A stretch of DNA of 64,000 bases from Isoetes taiwanensis (GCA_021234155.1 JAJEKV010000052.1:2040077-2104076), one strand, 5' to 3'; shown: positions 12,721 to 24,438, numbered from the stretch's first letter. Made by a program: numbers and translations. Notes: generated by a model not told the origin, from the sequence alone.

Positions 12721-13948
12721 CCATATGTTTTTGAAACTTCATAACTAGAAGCTATAATGTTAGAATGGCATAATCAATCAAAGCACCGCGGGCGCTATGA
12801 AACAGCTACAAAATCTCTAGAGGCAGGAGCAGGACAAGGGCGGCAATGTACAAATGAGAAGTGCAAGCATAAGTGCTATCCTCGTACTGATCCTATAAGC
12901 TTTGAAAGAAATAATGCCTATCAATCTTTAGCTTAAATGCTACAATCTCTGAAACAACCTACTTTCATCTGCAGGCAGTAATTATGCTTGTTATAGACAA
13001 AGAAAAAGACTCTTGCCTTGTTGGGTCGGCAGTCACGGTTTGTTCCACGTCTCTGGAGCTGTCTTGCTGGTTTTATAGAGGTGAGACTCTTAACTTCTTA
13101 CATGTGAGTGCACTTAGATACTGTAATGTAATTTCTTACTTGTTAGTGCATGCCAGGAATACCAATGTCTTCCATTATGCTGATGTGTGTTTTGAATCGT
13201 AATTGTTTGCTATCAAACAATCATGACCTTGGTGTTCATTTCTACTAAGTTGTCTATTTTTTTGTACTCCATATTAATTTGCACAATGATGCACCTTTGA
13301 AGATGTGAAAAAGTAATGAATTCATAACCTAGCACATCCTTTCAGCCTAGTGAAAGCTTAGTTAGAAGAGGCTGTACCGAGAGACGAGAGAAGAAGCTGG
13401 TATTGATGTTGGAGAAGTGGTATACCACAGTTCACAACCTTGGCCATGTACATTCTTTTCTTTCAGAAATGTTAATATACTCTCTCCACCTGTTGTTTTT
13501 CCAGTTTCCATAACATGTTAGTTTTTGCAGTAGGGACAAGCAGCATGCCGTGCCAGCTGATGATTGGCTTTTTTGAATTTGCAAAATCGTTCTTCATCCA
13601 TGTTGATATAAAGGAGCTTGAAGGTAAGAGCACCAACTCATGCTTCACAAGATTCATGTAGCGGGCAGAACATAAAATCAGTTCCAATTTCTTATATTTA
13701 TAGATGCACAGTGGCATAGTCGAGAAGGCATACAGGAGGCACTAGCTCAGATGAACTACAAAAAGGTGCAAGAAGACTCTGCTTTAAATATTAGGCAAAG
13801 ATGTTTAGCCAAGGATGCAGAAGGAAGCTTGGCGAGGTCGGGAACGACTGAAGCCACAAAGCTTTTTGTGCCAGGTCCTTATGCAATTGTGCACTATCTC
13901 ATTGCAACATGGGCTGCAAAGGGTTTTGCATTTCTAAGCAGAATTTGA
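12721..13948 (+). pseudogene. NUDT19-like Nudix hydrolase (NADH/NAD pyrophosphatase type), decayed
   Basis: Five collinear exons of a plant NUDT19-type protein can be read. Exon 1 (to 12,894) has MLEWHNQSKHRGRYE and then QCTNEKCKHKCYPRTDP, the zinc-ribbon region; the first CxxC pair is missing. Exon 2 (12,975-13,080) has VIMLVIDKEK and, after a frame change, GRQSRFVPRLWSCLAGFIE. Exon 3 (13,346-13,447) holds the Nudix box, RETREEAGIDVGEVVYHSSQ, with Ser in place of the first Gly. Exon 4 (13,531-13,623) has MPCQLMIGFFEFAKSFFIHV. Exon 5 (13,704-13,948) has DAQWHSREGIQEAL and, near the end, LFVPGPYAIVHYLI, then TGA. Most junctions have GT-AG and keep phase, but the exon 1 donor is AT instead of GT. 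At least three indels shift the frame (one in exon 2, two in exon 3). Family members hydrolyse NADH-like dinucleotides in plastids or peroxisomes. The N-terminal domain was not found. Sequencing error for some indels cannot be excluded. Confidence 0.8.
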
Positions 13949-14599
13949 CTCAAAACATTATTTATGCGGCTGTGATTTGTATAGCATGCAGGGATATGCC
14001 TGAATAGTAGTATTTGCTAGAAGCTGTAATGTAAAAATAGTGAGATTTTTGCAGAGCAAAGCTGTCTTGATTTGTTTTGATGCATTGATGCCTGCAATAT
14101 TTAAGGATGCATTTTCATATAAAAACGGGAATTATATATCCTTCCAACTTGATCTTCAAGGGGATTGAGTAGTTGACTCCTTATTTCAACTTAATGACCC
14201 TAGAAACAAATACATGTACACAAATGCAACGTCATTGCTAGTACCAAATTCCAGTTATGTATGAAATTTGAAAAGTGAAAAACTGAAAATTTGACATACT
14301 CGCTATCATGGAATATGAAAGGAGTATGTCATCTTTCAATCACGTGTTTGGGCAAACCATTCACGTATACAGCCTATTCATTTGATCTTCTTCTCGATCT
14401 CTATTGAATGGCTAAGTCCATTGCATTAACATTTTTTTCCCATAGGAGCTTGATTGCATCCCATAAACACATGATATGGAACAACCAATGGAATCCTCAT
14501 AAAAATCGATAAAAATCAAATGCACATGGAGCTAATTTGACTTACTAGTATAAGACTAAACTTTGAGCAACATTAAAAGTTACAATACTGCACAAAAGT
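13949..14599. other. 3' flank of the Nudix relic, no gene
   Basis: AT-rich sequence with no supported frame. Some of it may be the former 3' untranslated region of the Nudix gene. Confidence 0.4.
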
Positions 14600-14770
14600 A
14601 GAACAAGATGCTGCGCACGAAGGGTTGCCCTCCGGTATCCTGAAGGGAATGTGCACATAGTCTTTGATGCGTAGTGCTCCGAACTAAGAATAAATCCATG
14701 ATTGTTTAACTTCGATGATCTCAAATAAAACTAATGTTAAATACAGATGTTACCTCCTCATAACACATTA
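14600..14770 (-). repeat. Arm 1 of a 170-bp inverted repeat
   Basis: The reverse complement of this segment matches 16,690-16,865 at roughly 90 percent by eye, including GAGGAGGTAACATCTGTATT, GTTAAACAATCATG and GACTATGTGCACATTCCCTT. The arms are about 2 kb apart. One reading frame in both copies gives RIKDYVHIPFRIPEG, so the repeat may include an exon fragment. I do not recognise the protein. Confidence 0.85.
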
Positions 14771-14849
14771 GTCCAGCTCAAAAATTAAAAGTTTTGCAAG
14801 TTTCGGCACAAAAATCCGACTTAATATGCTTTGCAAATTGAAGCTCTGC

Positions 14850-15062
14850 TAAAAAACATATGCGGCAACAGGAAGCTTTGCTCAAAAATTATTTGTGGCA
14901 ACAAGAAGCTTTGCAACAGGAAGTTTTGCTAGGCGTGTATATTGGCGACGACGGTCTGCTAGGAGTGTATCTCTGCAAGAAGATCCAGAAGCTCTGCAAG
15001 AAGTTCTGTAGAATGCTCTGCAATAAGCTCTGCTGTTGTTTACTTACAAGCTGTTTACCTTA
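14850..15062 (+). repeat. Short imperfect tandem repeats (GCAACAGGAAGCTTTGC-type)
   Basis: The phrase CAACAGGAAGCTTTGC/CAACAAGAAGCTTTGC recurs every 20-30 bp and grades into AGCTCTGCAAGAAG repeats. The 67-aa plus frame here is a by-product of the repeats, not a gene. Confidence 0.6.
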
Positions 15063-16321
15063 AAGAAATTTCAGGTGTTTACTTTGACATTAGGTATTGT
15101 GTGATAAAGGTTGCGTCATATAAGAGTTGAGGGTCATCTTCAATGGTTTTATAATAAAATGGCTAGGCAAATCATAGCATAGCAAGCTTGCCAACAAAAT
15201 GTGTTTTCATACAAACATTATTATTACAAGAAATTTATCGCGGCGGTCAAGGCCGCCGTGAACATTTCTCTTCATTGATTCACTAGGGCAACCAACCCAT
15301 CAAATGTTAAGCATGTGCACATGGATCTAGCTTAAATAATGAAAAGAATTCTAATGAGACTAGCATTGCAAAGATTCAAATCTAGGAAAAAATTTGGGTC
15401 AAGATTCAATAACACAATAAGTGGAGCTCGGAGTATGCTTTTCATACCTAGGTCATATAAACTTCTCCTAGTTCAATGACCAACATCAAAACATATTTCG
15501 ATTTCTGCAATGGAATAGGATCCTTATCACTACCCCAACAATCGAATGATCAGAATTAAAACCATCAAAGATAGCTTGACTTCTATTTTGTAAGCATTCT
15601 ATCTAAATTGCATGAGCACACAATGAAAAGAGACTTTTGGTTGAACTAAATAAAAAAACCATCAGATATCTCATGGAAACTTATTACATCATGTTCAAGA
15701 CCTTATGGTACATATCCAATACATCATGTCATTCGTTGATCATATGGCACATGTCCAATAACTTTGAATTGTTACAACTTTGGACTGTTACAGGAGGTTA
15801 GAACATACACCTTTACTGTATAGAATCTTAATATGCCCCATTCACCGAGGAGAAAAACTTTTGATGTGTTATTTCTCTAGACTCAAATATGGTGCCACCA
15901 TACCCTGATACCTCAGTTTACAGATAGGGTGATAGGGTCATGTAACATCTCATAAGCCAAATTTAGACTCGAATCATCCAAATTTGTTCCCAACCTAGCA
16001 CTGCACTGTATGTCAACCCCTTCCATGTTCTGCAGAATGTTAATGTGAATAAGCAATAATTAGCAGCTCATTTATGGGAATAAATTAGGAAGCCTAAGTT
16101 CTGGCAACAATGATGAAGTTATACCTGCTGGGAGAACTCCCTAAACTCTTTGGCACTCACAGAACAATAATTAATGGATCAAATGTATAATGGTACTTTA
16201 TAAACAGGAAAACCACCACACAAAGGTACAAAAGAATAAGATAAGCTATCCATAGGACAGACATGCAGAAGATGCAAATCTATATAATAAAACAAACAGG
16301 AAATTGAAGTAAGTGCATACT
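15063..16321. other. Intergenic DNA
   Basis: No supported gene. At about 15,238-15,268 a perfect short hairpin, CGGCGG-TCAA-GGCCGCCG, sits in AT-rich DNA. Similar GC-rich hairpins occur near ends of some plant DNA transposons, but no matching terminal repeat was found. Confidence 0.4.
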
Positions 16322-16640
16322 GGTCTTCGACAAAGAGATCGGTGGCCACCAAAAGGGTGTATAGGATGCCTATAATAACGTTGAAGGGCTGATCATAATG
16401 AGCATATTCATCCTCCTTGCAAATTTCATTGTAGCAATTCAAGCAAAGATCATAGTCTTCTTTCCTATGACATGAAATAGGTTTAGAATTTGTCTCGAAA
16501 TCTCTATAAATCATATGATTAACTGAATAGACTTACTAAATTGATTTGAAGCGGGGACCAAGAATTGAAGATAAACCACAACCATCACTCTGGACATGAT
16601 GACGAAGGACACGTTCAGAATTCCTGCTATAATTGGTTGA
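16322..16640 (-). pseudogene. ZZ-type zinc-finger exon remnants (NBR1-like)
   Basis: On the minus strand, 16,536-16,640 encodes HHVQSDGCGLSSILGPRFKS, and then a GTAAGT donor. After an 80-bp intron-like gap and a CATAG acceptor at 16,465-16,466, 16,464-16,322 continues KEDYDLCLNCYNEICKEDEY and AHYDQP. Together these give the ZZ order (Cys-x2-Cys-like, GPRFKS, DYDLC-x2-C), as in the autophagy receptor NBR1 of plants. The first CxxC is reduced to DGCG with Val/Gln before it, and the splice junction would create an in-frame TAG. This is probably a relic or a partial duplicate. It lies inside the 14.6/16.7-kb inverted repeat. The family assignment rests on short motifs only. Confidence 0.45.
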
Positions 16641-16689
16641 GACACAAGGGCCAGATGCTTCTTCAGCAGCCAGTGACTTAGGAACTTCT

Positions 16690-16865
16690 GTAGGACTAAT
16701 GTGTTACGAGGAGGTAACATCTGTATTTAACATTAGTTTTGTTGAGATCAACAAAGTTAAACAATCATGAACTTATTCTTAGTTCAGTACGCATCAAAGA
16801 CTATGTGCACATTCCCTTCAGGATACCAGAGGGCAGCCCTTCGTGCGCAGCACCTTGTTGAGCTA
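16690..16865 (+). repeat. Arm 2 of the 170-bp inverted repeat
   Basis: This is the inverted partner of 14,600-14,770. It contains the same GAGGTAACATCTGTATTTAA and TGTGCACATTCCCTTCAGGA phrases. Small indels separate the arms (for example near 16,740 and 16,785). Confidence 0.85.
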
Positions 16866-17815
16866 CGCTTAGAGCTCTATCACATCATTGGAATTTTACC
16901 CCCTGGTTGCTTACGTCAGCTAGCCGCCTGGGTGTCGGGCGGCAATAGCACTCGGAGTAACATCTCCCACAAGAATTTGGCTTCACTCATGTAGTTTTAT
17001 ATCAAATATACAATATCTAGCGTACTAATAGGGGGTTATTTCTGTAGTTTTATACGCTTTTCCACATGGTTTTTCTATGATTTTAGTCTTGTATTCGTGG
17101 AGGCATACTAAATAGTATTTCTAAAGTGCGTCATTTTTGGGTCGTTGATTTGGATTGGTTGTTCTTGTCAGCAATGCATTCATATACATCAAACCACATA
17201 ACTTTTGCCCTCTGCACATCAAGAGCTATTGGATGGGGTATTTGCAAGTAGATAGCTATCCTCGTTTGTGGAGTATGCTTTTACAAATTTTTTGATGTAC
17301 TATATAATGAGGTTTGTGAAATACTATAAGCTTTACGGCAATATACTTAATGGTGTTGATTTTATACATGTATTATACGATTTTAAGGAGTACAAAAGAA
17401 GCTCTCGCTGCCCTATGTCACCCCCCGTATGAATATGCACCCAAACCAAAGAGGGTTTCAAGGGGATTTTAATTTGAAGCTGTTTAATAGTTTGTGTTAA
17501 TTTTAAAAAAAAATTGGCTCCTTTGGGGCCTTTGAAATTGTGTAGAGATGTTATATACAACTCTATAGATGCCTTGAGAAAGATGTTGTGAATATTATGC
17601 AATTTATGTTAGAAATTTATAAATGTAAATAAACTCAAAACATGAGTTCTATTATCGAGAGGAAATTTAATTAATGTTGTTGGGGATTAATGGTTTATGT
17701 TATCAGAAGATTTGAAGGCAAACAAGAAAATAAAGACTTCAAGCATCTTTTTCAAGCACCTGTTACAAGAACATTGAATTTTTCAATATCTAGATAATAA
17801 CCTCTGTGCTTAATA
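16866..17815. other. AT-rich intergenic DNA
   Basis: No supported gene, RNA or repeat apart from an oligo-A run near 17,506. Confidence 0.4.
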
Positions 17816-17975
17816 TAATCTTTTCCCCCGAAAACCCTTCGGGGCGGAGGTTTTTTAATCCTGGTAGTAATACGCCTGCTGCTCTCTCTTTGTACTTGGG
17901 TCCCATAGGCCAGTTGGTCTCCGTGGACGATAAAATCATATTATATTCTATTCTATTCTATTACCTGAATATGTT
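17816..17975 (+). mobile_element. LINE 3' end (copy L1), plus orientation, (TTCTA)n tail
   Basis: The segment contains TTCCCCCGAAAACCC, then GGTTTTTTAATCC, GGGTCCCATAGGCCAG, GGTCTCCGTGGACGATAAAA and a (TTCTA)n tail at about 17,945-17,962. The same order occurs in reverse at 18,780-18,905 and 20,799-20,935. It is a strongly 5'-truncated non-LTR insertion with no coding part left. Confidence 0.7.
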
Positions 17976-18779
17976 TTTAATCCATTAAACAGTTGTAAAA
18001 GGTTCATTAAACAAGCATCTACATATTCCACCATAATGTCCATGGAATTTGTTTCTATATGCATTTGAATGGCATTTGCCTATATGGAATGCACTTTATG
18101 AATATAAAGCTCCAACTAAAAGAAAGGCAAATGCCTCAATGGCTACCTTTATTCTAAATATGAAGCTCCAACAGAAAAGACATGCCTATATGCATCAATA
18201 GCTTTTTCCCCATCATTTCTGCAATAACCTGAGGAAGCAAAAACAAGTCATTTACTCTTGCATCACTATTGTCCCTTGCCTCCATTAGAAATTATGTTCA
18301 ACAAAACCTGTAACATAAATCCAAGCACAATACAATGTACAAGAACAAAAAAGTTAGGTGTTTTTCTCTGTTAATACCACTATCCCATGGTGATAATGTA
18401 ACGAGCTTGGCCCAGTAGTAGGCATGTAATTTATATTTGCCTATTGATGATTATTGAGAATATTTTAATTGGTCATTACATGAGGAATACATACTATGTA
18501 TAAGAATGTTATACAAAATTCATGCGATAAAAGCAAAGGGCATCAGTTTATATGAGGGTTTCTGGAAGGAGGCAGAAGGAGCAATTTCTGGGCAGTTTTG
18601 CTGGCTGAATCTTGGAGAATCATATCTCGGCCACCCGAGATCCAATTCACATAATTTTTACTTGAATGAAAAGTTTTTCAAATCAGCTTTCCGAATTAGA
18701 TCTTATAAGGCCGAAATTCATCCATATGAGGGATATATGGCAGAAAGGGTGAAGCTATGTCAGTATTGACTGCACCATT
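17976..18779. other. Intergenic DNA
   Basis: No gene supported. The 87-aa plus frame at 18,506-18,769 has no recognisable domain. Confidence 0.4.
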
Positions 18780-19219
18780 AGAATAGAATAGAATAGTTTT
18801 TTTAACGTCCACGGAGACCAATAGGTCATGGGACCCATACAATAGGCTAGTACAATCATTACTACTAGGACTAAAAAACCCCTGCCTCGAAAGGTTTTCA
18901 AGGGAAAAACCTTTGTAGTAATGATGATACTAGACAAGCGGAGATAATGACTACTGAGGGCTCAGTAATTGCAGACGTTTATCTAGAACCTCAAGTATGT
19001 ATAATGCCAAGTCATGCACAGATGGTGCTCTGAGAAGTTGTGGAAGCGTGGAATGGAATGCTAAGGTCAAAAAATGATTCCGGACTATGTCAAAAGCAGG
19101 GCAACTCAGAAGAGTATGGCTTTCATCTTCAATAACCTGTAACTGGCAACAGGCACATAGTCTCGCTTCTCGTGGCAATTGCGGCCGCTCCCATCTACCT
19201 GTCTCAATCCGTAGCCTGT
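18780..19219 (-). mobile_element. LINE 3' end (copy L2), 5' truncated
   Basis: Read on the minus strand, the LINE C-terminus (ORF 18,951-19,178) has LCACCQLQVIEDESHTLLSC, the CCHC zinc-finger that ends many plant LINE reverse transcriptases. It ends LQLLSPQ and stop. A 3' untranslated region with GGTCTCCGTGGACG and a (CTATT)n tail at 18,780-18,796 follows. Homology to L3 ends abruptly near 19,219, as expected for 5' truncation during target-primed reverse transcription. Confidence 0.8.
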
Positions 19220-20798
19220 GGAGCTAGGAATTGAAAGGAGGGGATATTTTGAGAAGAAAACAGCTAGAAGGAGTCAAAGGGCCATTGTTGAAGTGGTTTT
19301 CAGGTGGGTGGTTTGCCGCTTACACCAGGGGATGCTTAGATTGTTCTTGTTGTTGAAGAAAAGAATCAGAATTTAATGAGTTGAATTAAGAGTATTAAAG
19401 GAATCTGAGTGATCTTGAATGTGATAATGTGAGATTGAATGTCTTTTGCGGCAGGGAATATAAGAGAAAGTATTGTAAGAAGTCCGCGAATAGTCTTTGA
19501 AATTGTAGAATAGTCTTTGGAATTGTAGATAGTAGGGTAGATCTTGTATGGAGTAAATGGGATCCTGACAACAACAATACATAGATTGTTCTCTGCTTGG
19601 TAGTAGCCAGAACTCAATTGAAACCTAGGAGATCATATAGATTATAGGTTCTGCATGGAGGTTCTAGCCATTGATGATTTTAGTGGTACTATATCGTAAT
19701 ATGGGTATCACTATTTTGGTGATAATCTTATATTCGAAACTTTTTTGGAAGGCGATAAAGTTTATCACATCAAGAATTTTTGTAGTGCATGTCGCGATAA
19801 ATATTAATCACTAAAGTATTTGTTTAGTACTTGTGACGATGTCTAAAATCTTACCATAGTATTGTTGTCATGAGTGCAAAATAATGACACACATAAGAGC
19901 CACTAACTAATGTCGTAAGCCCCCATTTTGTTTTGCTTTTGTATATGAGGGTACTATTTTCTCAAATGTGATTGTATCACATGGTAACGACATCGAATGC
20001 TATGGCTTTATCATGTTCTATAGACATTTAACCCCTAGGTAAATAAAAACTCAAAACCTTCACCTCTATACTCCCGGACTGTGTGGAATTGGTAACTCTA
20101 TATTTTTTAAGTAGGCGATCTGTTTGAGTTTTAAGAATTGAGATTACTGATAGAGAGGCGAAAAAGCTCCTTCACTAAGTCCATATAGTTGGCGAATATG
20201 GTAGAAGAGGGAAAGCTTCTCCAAAAAAATTTGGCGAATTAATCTCATTATTTTACTAAAGGCAACCTACTAACCATAGTGGCAAAATTTTCAAAAATAA
20301 AAAAATATAGCAATTTTACGATAAATAGACACTAAAATCAACACTGGTTCTAGCAAGTGCATGAAAGGCACCATTAGCTCATTGAGACAAGATGGTAATT
20401 TAGAAGATAGATAGAAAATGGATATGTATCTTTGGTGATTAGATTGAAGTTAAGATGTTAAACTAAATTATGATATGGAATAGCACTGCTAAGAAATAGC
20501 CGTGGAACTAAGATGAGGCAGATTAATATTCTAGTTGGATAGTAAGAGGATGAATGCCACATCGGCCTAGAGAAGCTTATGGAGGTTTCTGGAGTATGGC
20601 AATAGCATGGAGTGTTGTTGGCCAAATAAAATGCTAAGCTATGTAATTAATTTATTAGTAAGAAAAACAAGCTAACATACTGAATTGCATATGAGTAAAA
20701 TGTCCACTCCTTATGGAGGGAGGATCGAGAAACATGCTGGTGGAAGCATGTTGTAGTTGCTAGGTGATCCTTGTACCTTATATTGATATAAATTGTAG
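19220..20798. other. AT-rich intergenic DNA
   Basis: No gene. A short doublet, AATAGTCTTTGAAATTGTAG then AATAGTCTTTGGAATTGTAG, lies near 19,490-19,530. Otherwise nothing is recognised. Confidence 0.4.
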
Positions 20799-21567
20799 GA
20801 ATAGAATAGAATAGAATAGAATAGTTTTTTTAACGTCCACGGAGACCAATAGGTCATGGGACGGGCTAGTACAATCATTACTACTAGGATTAAAAAACCC
20901 CTGCCTCGAAAGGTTTTCAAGGGAAAAACCTTTGCAGTAATGATGATACTAGATAAGCGGAGATAATGACTACTGAGGGCTCAGTAATTGCAAACATTTA
21001 TCTATAACCTCAAGTATGTATAATGCCAAGTCATGCACAGATGGTGCTCTGAGAAGTTGTGGAAGCGTGGAATGGAATGCTAAGGTCAAAAAATGATTCC
21101 GGACTATCTCAAAAGCAGGGCAACTCAGAAGAGTATGCCTTTCATCTTCAATAACCTGTAACTGGCAACAGGCACATAGTCTCGCTTCTTGCGGGAATTG
21201 CGGCCGCTCCCATCTACCTGTCTCAATCCGTAGCCTGTGGGTGCAATAGCTACAAGCTTGTTCCTGGACAATGAAGCAAGCAAATAAGCTTGGGGCCCTG
21301 GTGCCAAGGTGGGATTTATGTGTGCATGATAATGACCAGTTTTCACTTGGGCTAAAAATAATCATGCCCCATATCTTTTGAGAAAAAATCGACCATTGAG
21401 ATATTGTTGCAAAAGCTCGGGATCGAATCGGCAAGCATCGTGGCGGTTCGTTGCACGTTTCCCAACGAGCAAACCATGTAGTGCAATGCTCTTTCCAACA
21501 TCGTTTCAAACGTTGAGGAGATATCATGATTGCTTGGGGATACGATATTATGCCATGCTAGAATAAG
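20799..21567 (-). mobile_element. LINE 3' end (copy L3), interrupted by element A
   Basis: ORF 20,970-21,527 contains HRLRIETGRWERPQFPQEAR and LCACCQLQVIEDERHTLLSC (zinc-finger C-terminus) and ends LQLLSPQ, followed by the 3' untranslated region and an (AATAG)n tail (20,799-20,825 on the plus strand). At 21,568 it is cut by the LTR of element A. In one minus frame the text on the far side of A (from 58,310) joins smoothly: ...GGLAFSSP-stop-EKLIL then AWHNIVSPSNHD. The frame that reads across the junction is not the same as that of the zinc-finger ORF, so an indel lies between. Confidence 0.8.
21563..21567. repeat. Target-site duplication of element A (left copy), ATAAG
   Basis: ATAAG directly precedes the TGTGACG terminus at 21,568. 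The same five bases directly follow the CACA terminus at 58,309. Confidence 0.9.
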
Positions 21568-23064
21568 TGTGACGTCCCCTACTCATATACGATGCCCGCA
21601 CCGTATACAAACAGGAGTTCATCCCCCATACCAGCTCCATACTGATATAGGGCCCTCCACATATCACTGTGACCGTCTAAAATCCACAGTGGGAAGAATG
21701 AAGGGGTCATTTTACCCCGTCTCCCTCAGGGCCTACCTAGCTGCGGAAGCGTAAACATACACGTCAGTAACATAACATCATATATCCACCTCGAAGGGTG
21801 GCACATCAACATCTGCATAGACAAAGATCAGCACAATACAAGTGGGTTCCTACCCAAGGCTCGGATTACCGGATGAACCCGACAAGCTTGGGCCTCGAGT
21901 TCATTGCGCATGCAATCATGACAATGGATTGGGCGGCATAAGAACATGGCATTGGGTTGTCCACTCCATCCGCCCCTCCCATTGCACACTTTGCGAGTAG
22001 GTTGAAAAGTGTTGGGACCTGATCAGAGCCCCACGGGATGCATAGCCAAAGGGGCTATTCCCCGGGTTGCATCTCCCGGTTCCGATGGGGGCGGTAGGGA
22101 TCACTCCTACCGAGATCTCCATCTTGACCCAAGGTGACTAGAGGGCCACCCTTTGCCGTATTCGACTTAACCCACCGGGAAGGTGAACTCCACCCCCACG
22201 GTGTCGAGCCCATGCCTCACCCACACTCGGTGGCAAGCCATTAGACCTAGTCACTCGATCCCCCTGAGGCCTTACACACCCGAGGGGATCTGGACAAGGG
22301 TCAACACCACGAACCTCATTCTAAGCCGCCTCGCCCCTTCACCCACAACCGTGTGGTTCTTGTACACAGTAGAAATCTAGTAATGCACTAAGAGGGACTA
22401 GCTAGGAGCATCATCTACTAAGCTTTAAGTCTCTACCCCCTTCCCAATACAATGAGTCCACGTAATGCATCCGGCCCATCATATCAACATAAGTAATAAG
22501 AACTAATCTATCTCATAGAGTTAGGTTCTTTAGTTAGAGTCAATCTCGGGATCTGCTTGGCTACTAAGGGTGATTTAATAGGCTAAACCTACCGTTCAAG
22601 GCTGGAATGAGGTTTAGGCTATTCAATCGACCAAATACCTGATCCTCGGTTCACTCTTCTCGATCCGGCCCCATGTCTCGCTTCGCCGGATGCGGTCGGA
22701 AGGATGATCCGACACGCCATTTGGCGACGCAGGCGGTCGTGGGAGTTGGAATTGACTCCTCAGGCGCGCGAATCGGAGCTCGGAAGGTCTGTGGGCGAAA
22801 AAGGGAAAGTTAGGGTTTGGTTACCTTACATAGGCTCCCAGTTAGGGTTAGGGTTCCCATGACCCTTGGTCTACCTTTAATGGGTTAAAGGTTCTTAAGT
22901 GCGCACATTGTTAAGTGTGCGCACCCTTGCAAGTTGTCCCCTAGGGCGCCCTTGCTTGGGTATATGTCGGCGCATTACCGCCGATTGAGCAACGGTAATG
23001 CGCGTGGATTTGTGCAAAGATGCGATATACGTCGTGGGACCGTATATCGTACTGGAACGTCACA
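21568..23064 (-). repeat. 3' LTR of element A (1,497 bp)
   Basis: On the plus strand it begins TGTGACGTCCCC and ends GGAACGTCACA, so the minus-strand LTR has TG...CA ends within TGTGACG/CGTCACA. A polypurine tract flanks it on the minus-strand 5' side. It matches the split 5' LTR throughout, with many small indels. It contains a TTAGGGTTAGGG dimer near 22,846-22,857, too short to be telomeric. Confidence 0.92.
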
Positions 23065-23077
23065 TTCTCCCCACCTT
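23065..23077 (-). promoter_or_regulatory. Polypurine tract of element A
   Basis: Minus strand reads CAAGGTGGGGAGAA immediately before TGTGACG. This is the expected plus-strand DNA primer position for this element. Confidence 0.85.
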
Positions 23078-23903
23078 GAAATGATGCTGTCCGCAGCATC
23101 GTGGGTCTCCCCACCTTGGGATCTTCTTAACCTGCAATCAACCTCATGCATACGACATACTTATTATTATAGTTATACATTTAATAGGATTACCTCAAGG
23201 TAATATTTATAGAACATTATTATAATATTAGTCAATCCAATAGTTATCACTTACGTCATTACAACAATAACTCCTAATGTTTCGGTTTATTATTATATAT
23301 ACAATTATTCTTCGAGGTACTCTTTATTCCTTGCAACACATTACAACAAAATTGTGTTGCAAGTCTTCGTAGTTCGACCTCCTGGCCCTCCGCAGCGCTT
23401 CTATTGGCCTGCAGGTTAACACTACGTTAGTACCATTTTTATTATTAATAAAGTTTTGGTTATATGGTGACCACCCCACCTATCTACATGAATGCATGGC
23501 TAATCTCCCGGCGTAGGAAGAGGATGATTCTTCCATCGTGGCCGAGGAGACAGCGCCTATCATGCCTATATGGCGCTCATGCCTACACCTTTAGTTGCCC
23601 CGCGTGGAGGATAGGTCCTTCCCGTACATGGGGCGTGAAGGCCAGATTCCTCCTATCAAAGCATATATGGGGCTAGAGGTGCTTTTCCTATCAATGCATT
23701 CCTCAATGACCTCCTTCCTCTCGAGGTCGTCTACTTCCGTGGGACAGAAGTAGACTTTGCAAGCGGCACCGCGGTCATGCCTACATTGACATTACACCAT
23801 GTCCTAGAGATCACCGCAATGGTCTCATCATCGGTTACAACGCATGCAACCCTTACCTCATAGGTTGCATGCGTAGATTATACTTACTAGGCAAGCTATT
23901 AAT
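23078..23903 (-). other. 3' non-coding region of element A
   Basis: About 800 bp lie between the chromodomain stop and the polypurine tract. No long frame on the minus strand is supported. Plus-strand frames here have no recognisable domain. Confidence 0.6.
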
Positions 23904-24438
23904 CTACACAAATCGACATGCCTGAGCCGATTTCTTCGGAGATGACCTTGCCGTCCCATTGCTCCATAAACTGTGGGTACTGTTTTTCCAGATCTCTTTT
24001 AAGTACCCATGTCGCGTCTTCCACCGGCAAGTGTTTCCACTTGACCAAGTATTAGAGAAACTCTGATCTCCTTGTTTTCTTGAATGCTTTATCAAGTATT
24101 AGTTCTGGAACTATTTCTATCTGCTCTTCTGTCATTTCCAACATTGTTGGGGTGTCCAGAACTTCCTCTGGATTGGGAGTGTGCTTCTTCAGCAAACTCA
24201 CGTGGAAGACTTTGTGGATCTTTAGGTGTGCTGGCAAGTCTAACTTGTAGGATTGGTTACCCACTCTCTTGATTATTCTGAAGGGTCCAGCCCACCTTGG
24301 AGCAAGCTTCTTGCAATTTCCGATGCGGAGCTTCGCCTGCTTTACCTTGATCTTGAGCCATACATTATCTCCAACTTGGAATTCTCTGATTGTCCGATGT
24401 TTGTCGGCAATGCTCTTCTGCCGACTCCTTGCTGCTAG
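23904..24438 (-). pseudogene. Element A: integrase C-terminal (GPY/F) module and chromodomain
   Basis: This continues the integrase that is interrupted at 29,371 by the copia element. Minus strand reads KHRTIREFQVGDNVWLKI, then LAPRWAGPFRIIKRVGNQSY (the GPY/F core), LKIHKVFHVSLLKKHTP, then after a charged linker the chromodomain YLVKWKHLPVEDATWVLKRD. The last ends GSGMSICVD and TAA. Aromatic residues expected in a chromodomain cage (Tyr, Trp, Trp) are present. An in-frame TAA at 24,052-24,054, directly before YLVKWK, separates the chromodomain from the integrase. Chromodomains on chromovirus integrases steer insertion to marked chromatin in related elements. Confidence 0.85.

Noticed and set aside
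15238..15268. CGGCGG/CCGCCG hairpin as a transposon end
   Set aside because: No matching inverted terminus or target duplication was found nearby.
22840..22860. Interstitial telomere-like TTAGGG repeats
   Set aside because: Only two units within a GGGTTAGGGTT context inside A's LTR, repeated in the other LTR; too short to mean a telomere relic.
21568..23064. Plus-strand promoter or gene suggested by frames at 21,530-23,203
   Set aside because: The frames fall within the LTR of element A and recur, shifted, in the other LTR copy.
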